Positions 29,710-38,541 of a stretch of 64,000 bases of DNA are shown piece by piece (position 1 is the first letter of the stretch; each line of letters begins with the position of its first letter). The notes beneath the pieces are model-generated. The model was given only the letters and a program-made list of their open reading frames with translations. It was not told where the DNA came from and made no database searches. The position numbers and the translations under genes are program-made. The stretch covers positions 310,001-374,000 of the forward strand of contig NZ_JAKNUT010000001.1 in the NCBI RefSeq assembly GCF_023155855.1, read 5' to 3'. The stretch comes from Microbacterium aoyamense. GTDB taxonomy: Bacteria; Actinomycetota; Actinomycetes; Actinomycetales; Microbacteriaceae.

Positions 29710-30702
29710 ATGACTGACATACGAGTACGAGGTACTGACGCCTCCGTCCCTCCGACCGGCGCCGGGGCGCGATCAGACGATCGAGCCCCGGCGGGCCGCC
29801 GCCGCCGCTCGACGACCCGCACGTTCGGATTCCCTTGGATCCTTCCCGCGCTCGTCGTCTCCAGCGGACTGGTCTACTTCTGCATCGGATACAACAGTTG
29901 GGTCTCGCTGCTGGACTGGAACGGCATCAGCCCGATCCAGCGATTCATCGGTCTCGACAACTACCTTCGCGCGCTGTCCGACCCGATCTTCTGGGGCACG
30001 CTGCAGCACACGCTGATCTACTTCGTCGTGACCTTCGTCGTGCAGTCCGTGCTCGGCATCGCGCTCGCTGTGCTCCTGCACTCCCGCATCCGCCTAAGCG
30101 GTCTGTTCAAGGTCATCATCTTCATCCCGGTCGTGCTGGCGCCCGCCATCATGGCGCCGGTCTTCCGTATCCTGTTCGCCGGCGACGGGCCGATCAACGA
30201 ATTCCTGCGAGCAGTCGGTCTCGGCTTCATTGCGCAGCCCTGGCTCGCTCAATCGAGCACGGCGCTCGGCGCGCTCATCATCATGCAGATCTGGAACACG
30301 ACTGGGATCTCATTCATCCTCTACTACGCGGCGATCAGTCAGGTCGAGACCGACGTGATCGAAGCCGCTCGACTGGACGGTGCCGGAAACATCCGCATCG
30401 TGTGGAGCATCATCATCCCGTCGATCCGCGGAACGATCGTCGCGCTCGCAATGCTGAGCGCGATCGGCACCCTGAAGCTCTTCGACATCCCGTATCTCGT
30501 CACAGCGGGTGGTCCGAACTTCTCGACCGAGTTCCTCGGCACATACATCTACCGCCAGGCGGTTCCGCTCGGAGACGTCGGCTACGCGTCGGCACTGTCG
30601 ATCATCTTGCTCGTCCTGGCGCTCGGAATGGCCATCCTCCTGAGCCTCCGCAGCAATGAGGAGCGTCAGGCGAAGACGAAGACGAAGAAGGGAATCCGCT
30701 GA
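29710..30702 (+). CDS. Sugar ABC transporter permease (MalF type)
   Basis: A 330-residue inner-membrane permease with a long polar N-terminus (about 35 residues) and six predicted helices beginning FGFPWILPALVVSSGLVYF. The permease loop EAARLDGAGNIRIVWSIIIPSI is the conserved EAA motif that docks the ATPase. Its stop overlaps the next permease (TGATG). No ATPase gene is present in the operon, so a shared MsiK-type ATPase elsewhere is expected. Confidence 0.92.
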   Translation: MTDIRVRGTDASVPPTGAGARSDDRAPAGRRRRSTTRTFGFPWILPALVVSSGLVYFCIGYNSWVSLLDWNGISPIQRFIGLDNYLRALSDPIFWGTLQHTLIYFVVTFVVQSVLGIALAVLLHSRIRLSGLFKVIIFIPVVLAPAIMAPVFRILFAGDGPINEFLRAVGLGFIAQPWLAQSSTALGALIIMQIWNTTGISFILYYAAISQVETDVIEAARLDGAGNIRIVWSIIIPSIRGTIVALAMLSAIGTLKLFDIPYLVTAGGPNFSTEFLGTYIYRQAVPLGDVGYASALSIILLVLALGMAILLSLRSNEERQAKTKTKKGIR

Positions 30703-31490
30703 TGCTCGAAGCACGCACCTGGCTAGGTAAGTCCACGATCTATATCGTCATCATTCTGCTCACGGTGCCGTTCCTGATCCCGCTCATCGTCATGGTGCAG
30801 GGCTCCTTCGCCGGACAGGGCTGGGGCAACTACGCCGCGGTCCTCTCACTTCCTCTGCTCCCGTCGTTCTTCCTCAACAGCGCGATCATCTCGGCCCTCA
30901 CGATCGCCATTGCGCTACTGTGCACGATGCTCGCGGCGTTCGGATTCGCGAAGCTGCACATCCGAGGCAAGGAATTCTTCTTCTGGGTGCTTCTCGCGGC
31001 CCTTACCCTTCCTGAGATCGTGCTCGTCACACCGCTGTTCGTCACGGCGACTTCCACGAACCTCTACAACACGTACTGGGCGGTCGTCCTGCCGCTCGCG
31101 GCTCTACAGATCCCGTTCACGATCCTCATCACGCGGACATTCATGAACGGGATCCCGGACGCGCTCATCGAGGCCGCGCGCATCGATGGCGCCAACACCT
31201 GGCGCGCGTTCTGGCACGTGGTCCTCCCCCTGACCCGTCCGATCGCCGCAGCGGTGATCGTGCTGACGCTGATCAGCGCATGGAACTCGTATCTGCTGCC
31301 GCTCATCTTCCTGCAGGATGCCGGTTCTCAGGTCGTCACGCAGGTTCCGAGCTTCTTCCAGGGGCAGTACAACGACGACCAGACGAAGGTGCTCGCCTCG
31401 GCCGTCATCACGGCGATTCCTTTGATCGTCGCGTACCTCTGCCTGCAGAAGCTCTTCGAGCGGGGTCTCTCCGCCGGCGCACTGAAGTAA
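30702..31490 (+). CDS. Sugar ABC transporter permease (MalG type)
   Basis: A 262-residue permease with six hydrophobic helices and the EAA loop EAARIDGANTWRAFWHVVLPL. The ATG overlaps the stop of the MalF-type partner by one base. Together with the lipoprotein at 28315 it forms a CUT1 importer that lacks its own ATPase gene. Confidence 0.92.
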   Translation: MLEARTWLGKSTIYIVIILLTVPFLIPLIVMVQGSFAGQGWGNYAAVLSLPLLPSFFLNSAIISALTIAIALLCTMLAAFGFAKLHIRGKEFFFWVLLAALTLPEIVLVTPLFVTATSTNLYNTYWAVVLPLAALQIPFTILITRTFMNGIPDALIEAARIDGANTWRAFWHVVLPLTRPIAAAVIVLTLISAWNSYLLPLIFLQDAGSQVVTQVPSFFQGQYNDDQTKVLASAVITAIPLIVAYLCLQKLFERGLSAGALK

Positions 31491-31524
31491 GCCCCCTGCC
31501 CACTCTCTCTCAGAAGGACATCGC

Positions 31525-32421
31525 ATGGCACGCACACTCGCGCCCGGTCAGCGCTCGCGCGTTCTGACGGTCGACGTCGACAGCGGCGAGACAACCGTCA
31601 TCCACGAGTCGACCGAGATCCTCTACGAGGCGCCGAACTGGTCACTCGACGGCACGGCTCTGTTCATCAACGGCGACGGGCATCTGTTCCGGCTCGACCT
31701 CGACGGCGGGGATCCCGTCCGCATCAACTTCGGCGACCTGCCGGAGCTCAACAACGATCACGTGCTGGACCCCGATGGAGAGCACGTGTTCGTGTCCGCG
31801 AACGACTGGCACATCTATCGGGCTCCTCTCGCAGGCGGCGAGCCCGTTCGCATCACCAACGACAACGAGGATGGTCGACTCCATTTCCTACACGGGGTCA
31901 GCCCGGACGGCCGGGAGCTGGCGTACATCGGCCTGACCGCGGACGACAACGGTGTCTGGGCACCCCCGAACGTTTTTGTCATCCCGGCGGTCGGCGGCCC
32001 CGACGCGCAGCTGACCGATGACGAGTTCCCCGATGACGGCTCGGAGTACTCGCCCGATGGAGAATGGATCTACTTCAACTCGGAACGCGCCCGCACTCGA
32101 CCCGGTCACGCCCAGCTTTTCCGTATGCGCCGCGATGGTTCCGAGGCGACTCAGCTCACGAGCGACGAGCGTGTGAACTGGTTCCCGCATCCGTCCCCCG
32201 ACGGTAGTCGTCTCGCGTACGTGAGCTTCCCCCCTGGCACCGAGGGGCATCCCGCAGACAGGGACGTCATCGTGAGGATCTGCAACGCCGACGGCACTGG
32301 TGTGCGCGATCTCCGTCGACTGCTCGGCGGCCAGGGCACTATGAATGTGCCCAGTTGGTCGCCGGACGGCGAGCGGATCGCATTCGTCGAGTACCCGATC
32401 AACGAGAGCGAGCCGGCGTGA
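31525..32421 (+). CDS. TolB-like beta-propeller protein (PD40 repeats), copy 1
   Basis: A 298-residue protein without a signal peptide, so cytoplasmic. It shows repeated WD40/PD40-like blades: EAPNWSLDGTALFI, NNDHVLDPDGEHVFV, HGVSPDGRELAYI, GEWIYFNSE and NWFPHPSPDGSRLAYVS. Such folds occur in TolB and in oligogalacturonate-lyase-type enzymes (PL22). Conserved His positions (NDH, LHG, FPH) shared with the paralogue at 34831 suggest a metal or active site. SD AGAAGGA precedes ATG. Its stop overlaps the next gene (GTGA). Function unproven. Confidence 0.75.
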   Translation: MARTLAPGQRSRVLTVDVDSGETTVIHESTEILYEAPNWSLDGTALFINGDGHLFRLDLDGGDPVRINFGDLPELNNDHVLDPDGEHVFVSANDWHIYRAPLAGGEPVRITNDNEDGRLHFLHGVSPDGRELAYIGLTADDNGVWAPPNVFVIPAVGGPDAQLTDDEFPDDGSEYSPDGEWIYFNSERARTRPGHAQLFRMRRDGSEATQLTSDERVNWFPHPSPDGSRLAYVSFPPGTEGHPADRDVIVRICNADGTGVRDLRRLLGGQGTMNVPSWSPDGERIAFVEYPINESEPA

Positions 32422-33422
32422 TCCGCATCGGAATCCTCGGAGCCGCCGGCATTGCCCCGCAGGCGTTGATCCACCCTGTGCGCCGACGCTCCGACATGGA
32501 GGTCATCGCGATCGCGGCGCGCTCCCTCGAGTCCGCGGCAGAGTATGCGCGGGTGCACGGTATCCCGCGCGCGTACGACGGCTACGACGCGCTCCTGGCC
32601 GCGGACGATATCGACCTCGTCTACGTGGCTCTGCCGCCGTCGGAGCACATCCGTTGGTCGATCGCGGCGCTCGAGACGGGCAAGGACGTGCTGTGCGAGA
32701 AGCCGATTTCGATGGATGCCGCGCAGGCCCGTTCAGCAGCGGCGGTCGCCACGCGAACGGGGCGGCACCTCATCGAGGCCTTCCACGATCACTATCACCC
32801 GCTCACCGCAGCGGTGAAGGAAGTTATCGACTCGGGCGCTCTCGGCAAGATCGTGTCCATCGCCGCGTCCTTCACGGCGGACAACCCGTACTCCCCCACG
32901 TCCATCAGACACGTTCCTGAGCTGGGCGGCGGGGCCCTCATGGACCTCGGCTGTTACCCCGTGCACTGGCTGAGAGAGCTCGGCGGCGCCGAGCCGATCG
33001 TGATGGGCGCGACGTACACCCCGAACGAACTCGGAGCAGACATCACGATCGACGCGCAGTTGCGTTTCGACACCGGCCCTCACGCGGATGCAACCGGCTC
33101 ACTCCACGCCAGCATGGCGCCCGGCGTCTCGTTTCGTGCTCCCGTCTTCGTGACCGGCGAGCGCGGCACACTGAGCGTGGACAATCTCGTCCTGCCTCAC
33201 CTCGGCCACAGTGTTCGCACCGTGATCGATGGAGTGACACGTACATGGACCGTCGCAGGACGCGAGACCTATGATCACGAACTCGACGCCGTCGTGAGAG
33301 CGCTCGAAACCGGCGAGCCGGCCGACACCGAGGGTGACGACTACGTCGCCACGATGGAGGTCATCGACGCGATCTACGCGGCCGCCAACGTCAAGCGCAC
33401 CGTCTCGGGTGCCGCAGCATGA
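32418..33422 (+). CDS. Gfo/Idh/MocA family oxidoreductase
   Basis: A 334-residue NAD(P)-dependent oxidoreductase starting at GTG 32418, overlapping the upstream stop. The Rossmann motif is GILGAAGIAPQALIHPV; the family signature CEKPISMDAAQARSAA is near residue 95, and HDHYHPL gives a His-rich active-site loop. GGGALMDLGCYPVHWLREL marks the C-terminal domain. It is the second such enzyme of the ROK locus, directly coupled to the DUF1080 gene, which suggests C3 oxidation of a glycoside before its cleavage. Confidence 0.9.
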   Translation: MIRIGILGAAGIAPQALIHPVRRRSDMEVIAIAARSLESAAEYARVHGIPRAYDGYDALLAADDIDLVYVALPPSEHIRWSIAALETGKDVLCEKPISMDAAQARSAAAVATRTGRHLIEAFHDHYHPLTAAVKEVIDSGALGKIVSIAASFTADNPYSPTSIRHVPELGGGALMDLGCYPVHWLRELGGAEPIVMGATYTPNELGADITIDAQLRFDTGPHADATGSLHASMAPGVSFRAPVFVTGERGTLSVDNLVLPHLGHSVRTVIDGVTRTWTVAGRETYDHELDAVVRALETGEPADTEGDDYVATMEVIDAIYAAANVKRTVSGAAA

Positions 33423-34255
33423 GCAACTCCGAGTCGCTCTTCGACGGCCACAGCCTCACGGGATGGTTCGCCGCTCCGCGAATCTACGGAACAGTGCGAC
33501 CAGATGGTCCCGACGTGCTCGATGTTCTCACGGCGCTGCCGCGCGACTACAACACCGTTGCCGCACGTCACCCAGCCGTATGGACGGTCGAGGACGGCGC
33601 GATCGTCGGTCGCCAGCCCGAGGACGCGCCCGGGTGGGGCGGATACCTGGTCAGCGAACGCACCTTCAGCTCCTTCGAACTCGAGCTGGAGATGAAGCCG
33701 GACTGGCCCGCGGACACGGGTGTGATGATACGCCGGCAACGCGACACGTGGGAGGGGTTCCAGGTCCTGGTCGATCACCGGCAGTCGGGCTCGATCGGGG
33801 GCTTCTACGGCAACGGCATCGGGGGCTTCCACGGCGTCCCGTTCAACATCGCCGCACGTCTTGATGCGGCCGGCAACCCAGTCGGGCTGGTGGAAGACGA
33901 TCCGGCGACGACCGCCGAACCGATCACCGCGGCCAAGCGCGCGATGCTTACTCGCGCAGCGGACGCCTCGGGGTTCCTCGCCGCCTGGCGGTGGGGCGAC
34001 TGGAACCACCTGCGTATCCGGTGCGAAGGAACTCCCCCGACGGTGACGACCTGGGTGAACGACGTTCTCATCGCCGAAGTGGACTCCTCTGCCATCGTGT
34101 GGCCGGGCTACGACCCGGAATCCGTGTGGTCGCTGCTCGGCGAGCGCGGGCACATCGCGTTCGAGGTGCACGACAACGACCCCGGTATGGGCCATGCGCG
34201 ATGGGGTCGTGGTGCCGCATGCCGTTGGCGCAACATACGGATCAGGGAGATCTGA
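33419..34255 (+). CDS. DUF1080 family protein (3-keto-disaccharide hydrolase-like)
   Basis: A 278-residue jelly-roll protein opening with LFDGHSLTGWFA, the DUF1080 hallmark, and containing WTVEDGAIVGRQ, FELELEMK and NHLRIRCEG segments of the concanavalin-like fold. Proven members hydrolyse 3-keto-glycosides. There is no signal peptide, so it should act on imported substrate. It overlaps the oxidoreductase before it (ATGA) and the UPF0303 gene after it (TGATG), so the three are co-translated. Confidence 0.86.
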   Translation: MSNSESLFDGHSLTGWFAAPRIYGTVRPDGPDVLDVLTALPRDYNTVAARHPAVWTVEDGAIVGRQPEDAPGWGGYLVSERTFSSFELELEMKPDWPADTGVMIRRQRDTWEGFQVLVDHRQSGSIGGFYGNGIGGFHGVPFNIAARLDAAGNPVGLVEDDPATTAEPITAAKRAMLTRAADASGFLAAWRWGDWNHLRIRCEGTPPTVTTWVNDVLIAEVDSSAIVWPGYDPESVWSLLGERGHIAFEVHDNDPGMGHARWGRGAACRWRNIRIREI

Positions 34256-34737
34256 TGGATGAAGAAGAGCGCGTCCGGACCCTTGAGAAGGTCCGCGGCG
34301 AATCGGCATTGCTGTCATTCTCTGCGCTCGACATCACGACGGCACGGAAGGTCGGGGAATCGATCGCTGCGCACTGCGATCGCGAGCTCCTATCCGTCAC
34401 GATCGCGGTTCACTTCGGCCAGCAGCGGGTGTTCCATTTCGCATTCGAAGGAACGTCCGCCGAGAACGACGTCTGGGTCGAACGCAAACGGAACGCCGTC
34501 CTCAAGAGCGGTGTCTCGAGCTTCGAGGTGGCGCTCACGACTCGGTTGGCCGGAGAGAATCCAGCGTGGCTCGAATCCGACCAGTTCGCCGCTGCGAGCG
34601 GCGCGGTGCCGCTTCGGAGCGGCGACGCTCTGGTCGGCACTGTAGCGCTCTCGGGCCTGACGGACGCCGAGGAGTCAGATCATGAGGCCGTCATGCGGGG
34701 CATTCGCGCGTATCGAGGGTTGGCCGGCATGGCGTGA
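34255..34737 (+). CDS. UPF0303 / HbpS-like protein
   Basis: A 160-residue protein of the haem-degrading/HbpS-like fold (DUF336/UPF0303 group). Typical segments are ALDITTARKVGESIAAHC, FHFAFEGTSAENDVWVERKRNAV and SGAVPLRSGDALVGTVALSG. Some relatives bind haem or act as small-ligand proteins; the job here is not known. ATG at 34255 overlaps the stop of the DUF1080 gene by one base, which ties it to the glycoside pathway. Confidence 0.8.
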   Translation: MDEEERVRTLEKVRGESALLSFSALDITTARKVGESIAAHCDRELLSVTIAVHFGQQRVFHFAFEGTSAENDVWVERKRNAVLKSGVSSFEVALTTRLAGENPAWLESDQFAAASGAVPLRSGDALVGTVALSGLTDAEESDHEAVMRGIRAYRGLAGMA

Positions 34738-34830
34738 GCCCGAGTGCCATTACGGCTCACCGCCGCGGCGTGCCTATAGCGGGCGACACACGCGAAACGA
34801 TTCTGAAGCGAAATCAACCAGAGGACGACC

Positions 34831-35799
34831 ATGACCAATGACATCCCCCTTTTCCAGACGGGTCGGTATCCAGGCCGACAGGACCTGCAACCCCACCAGA
34901 CCACTCAGATCATCGTCGCCGACGTCGACGGCGGGTCTGCAGAGGTCGTATTCGAGTCGGAAGAGCTTTTCGAGGCGCCCAACTGGACGCCGGACGGAAC
35001 CGGACTCGTGCTCAACAGCCGCGGCGGACTCTACTTCCTCGATCTGCGCAGCGGCGCGCTGCACGCCATAGAGACGCCGGGCGTGACGCATGTGAACAAC
35101 GACCACATCCTGTCCCCCGACGGAGAGTTCGTACACTTCAGCGCCGCGGGCACTTTGTACAGCGTGCCGATCGCGGGTGGCCCGGTACGAAAGATCTCGA
35201 ACGACTTCCCCGCAGACATGACCTACTTCTACTGGCTGCACGGAGTCTCTCCCGATGGCCAGACGCTCGCCTACGTTGCGACGCATGCCGTCGGCGAAGA
35301 CCCGAATCCTCGAGGACGTATCCGCCTGGCCACCATTCCGACCGCGGGCGGTGAGGACTTCTACCTCACGGACAACGAGACGGTGCACTTCGACGGCCCC
35401 GAGTTCTCAAGGGATGCGCAGTGGATCTACTACAACTCGGAAGAAGCCGCGATCGTTCCCGGCCACGCTCAACTGTTCCGGATGCGACCCGACGGGAGTG
35501 CTCACGAGCAGCTGACATTCGACGACCGAGTGAATTGGTTTCCGCATTTCGACCCCGCAGGGACGCGCGTGCTTTACCTGAGTTACGCGCCCGGGACGGA
35601 GAGTCACCCCGCCGACGTCGAGCTGCTGATCCGGATCATGAACGCGGACGGAACCGGAATCCGGGACGTCGTCACCCTCTTCGGCGGCCAGGGCACCCTC
35701 AACGTCAACAGTTGGAACCCCGACGGCACCCGTTTCGCGTACGCGGCCTACCCCATCGAGGGATACGGCGGCGGGATCGATCGGTGGAAGCGCCGCTGA
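34831..35799 (+). CDS. TolB-like beta-propeller protein, copy 2
   Basis: A 322-residue paralogue of the protein at 31525. Shared features include EAPNWTPDGTGLVL, NNDHILSPDGEFVHF, HGVSPDGQTLAYV, QWIYYNSEEA, PGHAQLFRMRPDGS and RVNWFPHFDPAGTRVLY, ending with LFGGQGTLNVNSWNPDG. No signal peptide. It stands 93 bases after the UPF0303 gene and probably belongs to the same transcript. Possible activities are those of oligogalacturonate-lyase-like propellers; the catalytic residues need testing. Confidence 0.75.
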   Translation: MTNDIPLFQTGRYPGRQDLQPHQTTQIIVADVDGGSAEVVFESEELFEAPNWTPDGTGLVLNSRGGLYFLDLRSGALHAIETPGVTHVNNDHILSPDGEFVHFSAAGTLYSVPIAGGPVRKISNDFPADMTYFYWLHGVSPDGQTLAYVATHAVGEDPNPRGRIRLATIPTAGGEDFYLTDNETVHFDGPEFSRDAQWIYYNSEEAAIVPGHAQLFRMRPDGSAHEQLTFDDRVNWFPHFDPAGTRVLYLSYAPGTESHPADVELLIRIMNADGTGIRDVVTLFGGQGTLNVNSWNPDGTRFAYAAYPIEGYGGGIDRWKRR

Positions 35800-35893
35800 C
35801 CTGACGCGGTTCGCCGAGACAGCCCGACCGGCTCGAATCGTCGCAGCTCGCACGAGACGCTGCCGTCCGGTCCGTCGCCGACCCGTCCGAAAC

Positions 35894-36706
35894 TCAGATC
35901 CAGACAGCACCGACTCCATTGATCCAGCGAACGATCCGCTCGACTGTCCGCCGCGCGCCCGGGACCTCGGGAAAGTTGAGGTGGCCGTGTTCCACGTCCC
36001 GCTCGCGAATCAAGGCGATGTCCACCCCAGCGAGAGCGAGCTGCGCCGCGAACGCCTCACCGGACGCCCGCAGTTGGTCGCGCTCGCTGTTGACGATTAA
36101 CGTCGGAGGCAGATCATGAAGGTCGGCGTTCGCGGGGAAGGTGTAAGGGTGGGAGAGCATCTCCGCGGGCCCGACGTAGTTGAGATTCATCTCCCGCACC
36201 ACTTCGGGTGAGTAGATCGCCTCGGGCGAGAGCAGGTCGAGCTGTCCGCGCAGTTCAGCGGACGGCTCGGGCAGTTCGGGATGCTGGACGCCGTAGATCA
36301 GCACCAGCGACTTGGGCAGCGCCTGCCGTCCATCCCGGAGCTGGAGAGCGACGGATGCCGCGAGATTCGCACCCGCGCTCCCTCCCCCGACGTGCCAGTC
36401 CCCCTCGCGCACCCCGAAGCCCTCGGACACCGCCCAATCCCATCCCGCCAGGCATTCGTCTGTGAGCACCGGGAAGTGGATGCCGTCGTTGGCGAGACGG
36501 TAGTCGATGGCGACCGTCACGATTCCGGCATCCGCGAGCAGGCCGGCGACCCAATGCGCCTCGGGGACGTTGATGTCATTGTGCGAGAACGCGCCCCCAT
36601 GCAGCCAGACCAGGCCGGCGCGAGGTTTGCCGTCGGGGCGATAGACCCGCAGCGGGATGTCTCCGTGCGGGCCGGGGATGGTCGAGTCGGTTTCGGAATG
36701 GGACAT
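35894..36706 (-). CDS. Alpha/beta hydrolase, HSL-like esterase
   Basis: A 270-residue esterase of the hormone-sensitive-lipase family. The oxyanion motif is HGGAF (36-40) and the nucleophile elbow is GGSAG with Ser110. The acid is probably in NSERDQLRASGE and the His in DVEHGHLNFPE. It is the last gene of the operon that starts with the sugar importer at 44188. It could hydrolyse an ester or ring-cleavage product of an aglycone. It converges on the propeller gene; the gap 35800-35893 shows no clear terminator. Confidence 0.88.
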   Translation of the reverse strand: MSHSETDSTIPGPHGDIPLRVYRPDGKPRAGLVWLHGGAFSHNDINVPEAHWVAGLLADAGIVTVAIDYRLANDGIHFPVLTDECLAGWDWAVSEGFGVREGDWHVGGGSAGANLAASVALQLRDGRQALPKSLVLIYGVQHPELPEPSAELRGQLDLLSPEAIYSPEVVREMNLNYVGPAEMLSHPYTFPANADLHDLPPTLIVNSERDQLRASGEAFAAQLALAGVDIALIRERDVEHGHLNFPEVPGARRTVERIVRWINGVGAVWI

Positions 36707-36733
36707 GTCGCTCCTCGCGAGGCTCGGGTCTGG

Positions 36734-37216
36734 TCAGCTCACTCGATAGGCCGAGTAGGCGACGGTGGATGCGCGGCGCTCGGCGGCCGCGATGTACAAG
36801 GAATGCTCGAGGTGTGCCAGCCGCGGCGAGGAGGTCTCCACACGTACGGTCGTGCGGAAGTAGTAGTCCTCGGGGGCGACGATCGCCCCGCGGAGAAGAG
36901 CTGCCAGAACATCCGGCGGCCCGCTCCGCACGCCGAGCGCGTGGAGGTAGAGGAGCTCGCCGGCAGGAGTTCTCGCGGAGTAGCGGGCGTCCAGGTCGAT
37001 CGCGCCGTCGGCCCGGACGATCTGCCAATCCGCGCCGCCCGGCAGGATCTCCGCATCCAGTTCTCCTTCGATCCGGCCGCCGATGATCGGGACCACCCGA
37101 CGATGACCGGACCGCGTGGACCCGTGATCCTCGATCGCGCCGAGACGCACTTCGACGTCGAACGCGTGCACGAGCGCGGGGATCGGGAGTCCCTCGAACG
37201 GGGCCGACCGCATCAT
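36734..37216 (-). CDS. DUF3237 family protein
   Basis: A 160-residue beta-barrel protein of the DUF3237 group: VEVRLGAIEDHGSTRSGHRRVVPIIGG near the start, GADWQIVRADGAIDLDARYSARTPAGELLYLHALGVR in the middle, and DYYFRTTVRVETSSPRLAHLEHSLYIAAAERR at the end. Family function is unknown, but it often sits beside aromatic or terpenoid catabolic enzymes. It overlaps the FAD monooxygenase stop and precedes the esterase by 27 bases. Confidence 0.82.
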   Translation of the reverse strand: MMRSAPFEGLPIPALVHAFDVEVRLGAIEDHGSTRSGHRRVVPIIGGRIEGELDAEILPGGADWQIVRADGAIDLDARYSARTPAGELLYLHALGVRSGPPDVLAALLRGAIVAPEDYYFRTTVRVETSSPRLAHLEHSLYIAAAERRASTVAYSAYRVS

Positions 37217-38460
37217 GATGCCGCTCCCGGTGTGAGCGACGGACGGGCGTTGAGGAGTTCCGGCAGGAAGCCAGCTGCCCGCTTGTAGCCGTTGGCGATG
37301 TCGTCGAGCTCGTCAGCGGCGATGACGTCGTGGATGTCCACGAAGCCGCGCGGTGCGCGCTCCGCAGCGATCTGCATGACCCGCTCCGGGCCCGCGCTGC
37401 GGGTGCTCGCGAGCAGGGACGTCATGGCGGGACGACGATCCAACTCGTACGCCGCGAGCGCCTCGTCGATCGAGCCGGCCGTGGCGAGGTGGAAAGCGAG
37501 CGTCCGGGCGTCGATGATCGCCTGCGAAGCTCCGTTCGAGCCGTTCGGATACATCGCGTGGGCGGCGTCGCCGAGAAGCGTCGTGCGACCGAAGGTCCAG
37601 CGCGGCAGCGGGTCTCGGTCGACCATCGGATACTCGAACAGCTCCTCGGATGAGCGGATGATCGCGGGCACATCGATCCAGTCGAACCGCCAGTCTCGGA
37701 ACAGCTCGGCGATCGGGCTCGCGTCGACGGCGCGATTCCAGTCGGCGTCCGCGACGCCCGGTCCGCGCAGCTCTGCGATGAAGTTGATGCGCGAGCGCCC
37801 GGATGCGTCGGGCGCCGAGAGCGGATACGCGACGAACTTCTGTTCGCCGTCGCCTGCCATGATCATGGTGCGCCCGTCGAGGAAGACTGGCGCGTCGGCG
37901 ATCCCGCGCCACAGCGTGAGCCCGCTCCACGGCGGTGCGCCCTCGGCGGGATAGTGCATCGCCCGCGCGGCGGAGTGTATGCCCTCCGCCGCGACGATCA
38001 GGTCGGCTTCGACGTCGATCTGCTGGCCGGCGCTGTCGAAGCGCGCCCGCGGCCGCTTGCCCGCGGCATCCAGATCCGTCAGACGATTATCGAGTCTGAT
38101 GACGTCGCCGAGGCGCTCCTGCACCGCATCGCGGAGCGCAAGCTGCAACTCTCCCCGGTGGACCGACTGCTGCGGCCATCGATATCCCGCGGCGAGTCCG
38201 CGCGGCTCGCGCCAGATCTGCTGCCCGTGGCGGTTGTAGTACGCGAGAGCGTGGGGCGCTGTTCCGATGCCGGCGATGCGATCCGCCATGCCGATCTCGG
38301 TGAGCTCCCGCATCGCGTGCGGAAGCAGATTGATGCCCACCCCGAGCCCGCGCACCTCTTTCGCGCGCTCGTAGACCGTGACATCCGTGTTACCCGTGGC
38401 CCGAAGGCTGAGCGCGAGTGTGAGGCCGCCTATTCCGGCGCCGACCACCACGATCTTCAT
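37213..38460 (-). CDS. FAD-dependent aromatic hydroxylase-like monooxygenase
   Basis: A 415-residue class A flavoprotein. It has GAGIGG (7-12) for ADP binding, a DG-type segment VEADLIVAAEGIHSAAR, and the GD motif TTLLGDAAHAMYPNGSNGASQAI (about residue 296). The family includes salicylate- and 3-hydroxybenzoate-type hydroxylases. It lies 81 bases after the GH3 gene and is coupled to DUF3237, so it may hydroxylate an aglycone freed by the glucosidase. Confidence 0.88.
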   Translation of the reverse strand: MKIVVVGAGIGGLTLALSLRATGNTDVTVYERAKEVRGLGVGINLLPHAMRELTEIGMADRIAGIGTAPHALAYYNRHGQQIWREPRGLAAGYRWPQQSVHRGELQLALRDAVQERLGDVIRLDNRLTDLDAAGKRPRARFDSAGQQIDVEADLIVAAEGIHSAARAMHYPAEGAPPWSGLTLWRGIADAPVFLDGRTMIMAGDGEQKFVAYPLSAPDASGRSRINFIAELRGPGVADADWNRAVDASPIAELFRDWRFDWIDVPAIIRSSEELFEYPMVDRDPLPRWTFGRTTLLGDAAHAMYPNGSNGASQAIIDARTLAFHLATAGSIDEALAAYELDRRPAMTSLLASTRSAGPERVMQIAAERAPRGFVDIHDVIAADELDDIANGYKRAAGFLPELLNARPSLTPGAAS

Positions 38461-38541
38461 CAGCCGCGCCCTCTCTCAACGAGCCCGACGTCGCGTTTCC
38501 GTTCCCCCGTATGCGCCACCGCGCTCATCCCCGACACGGCG

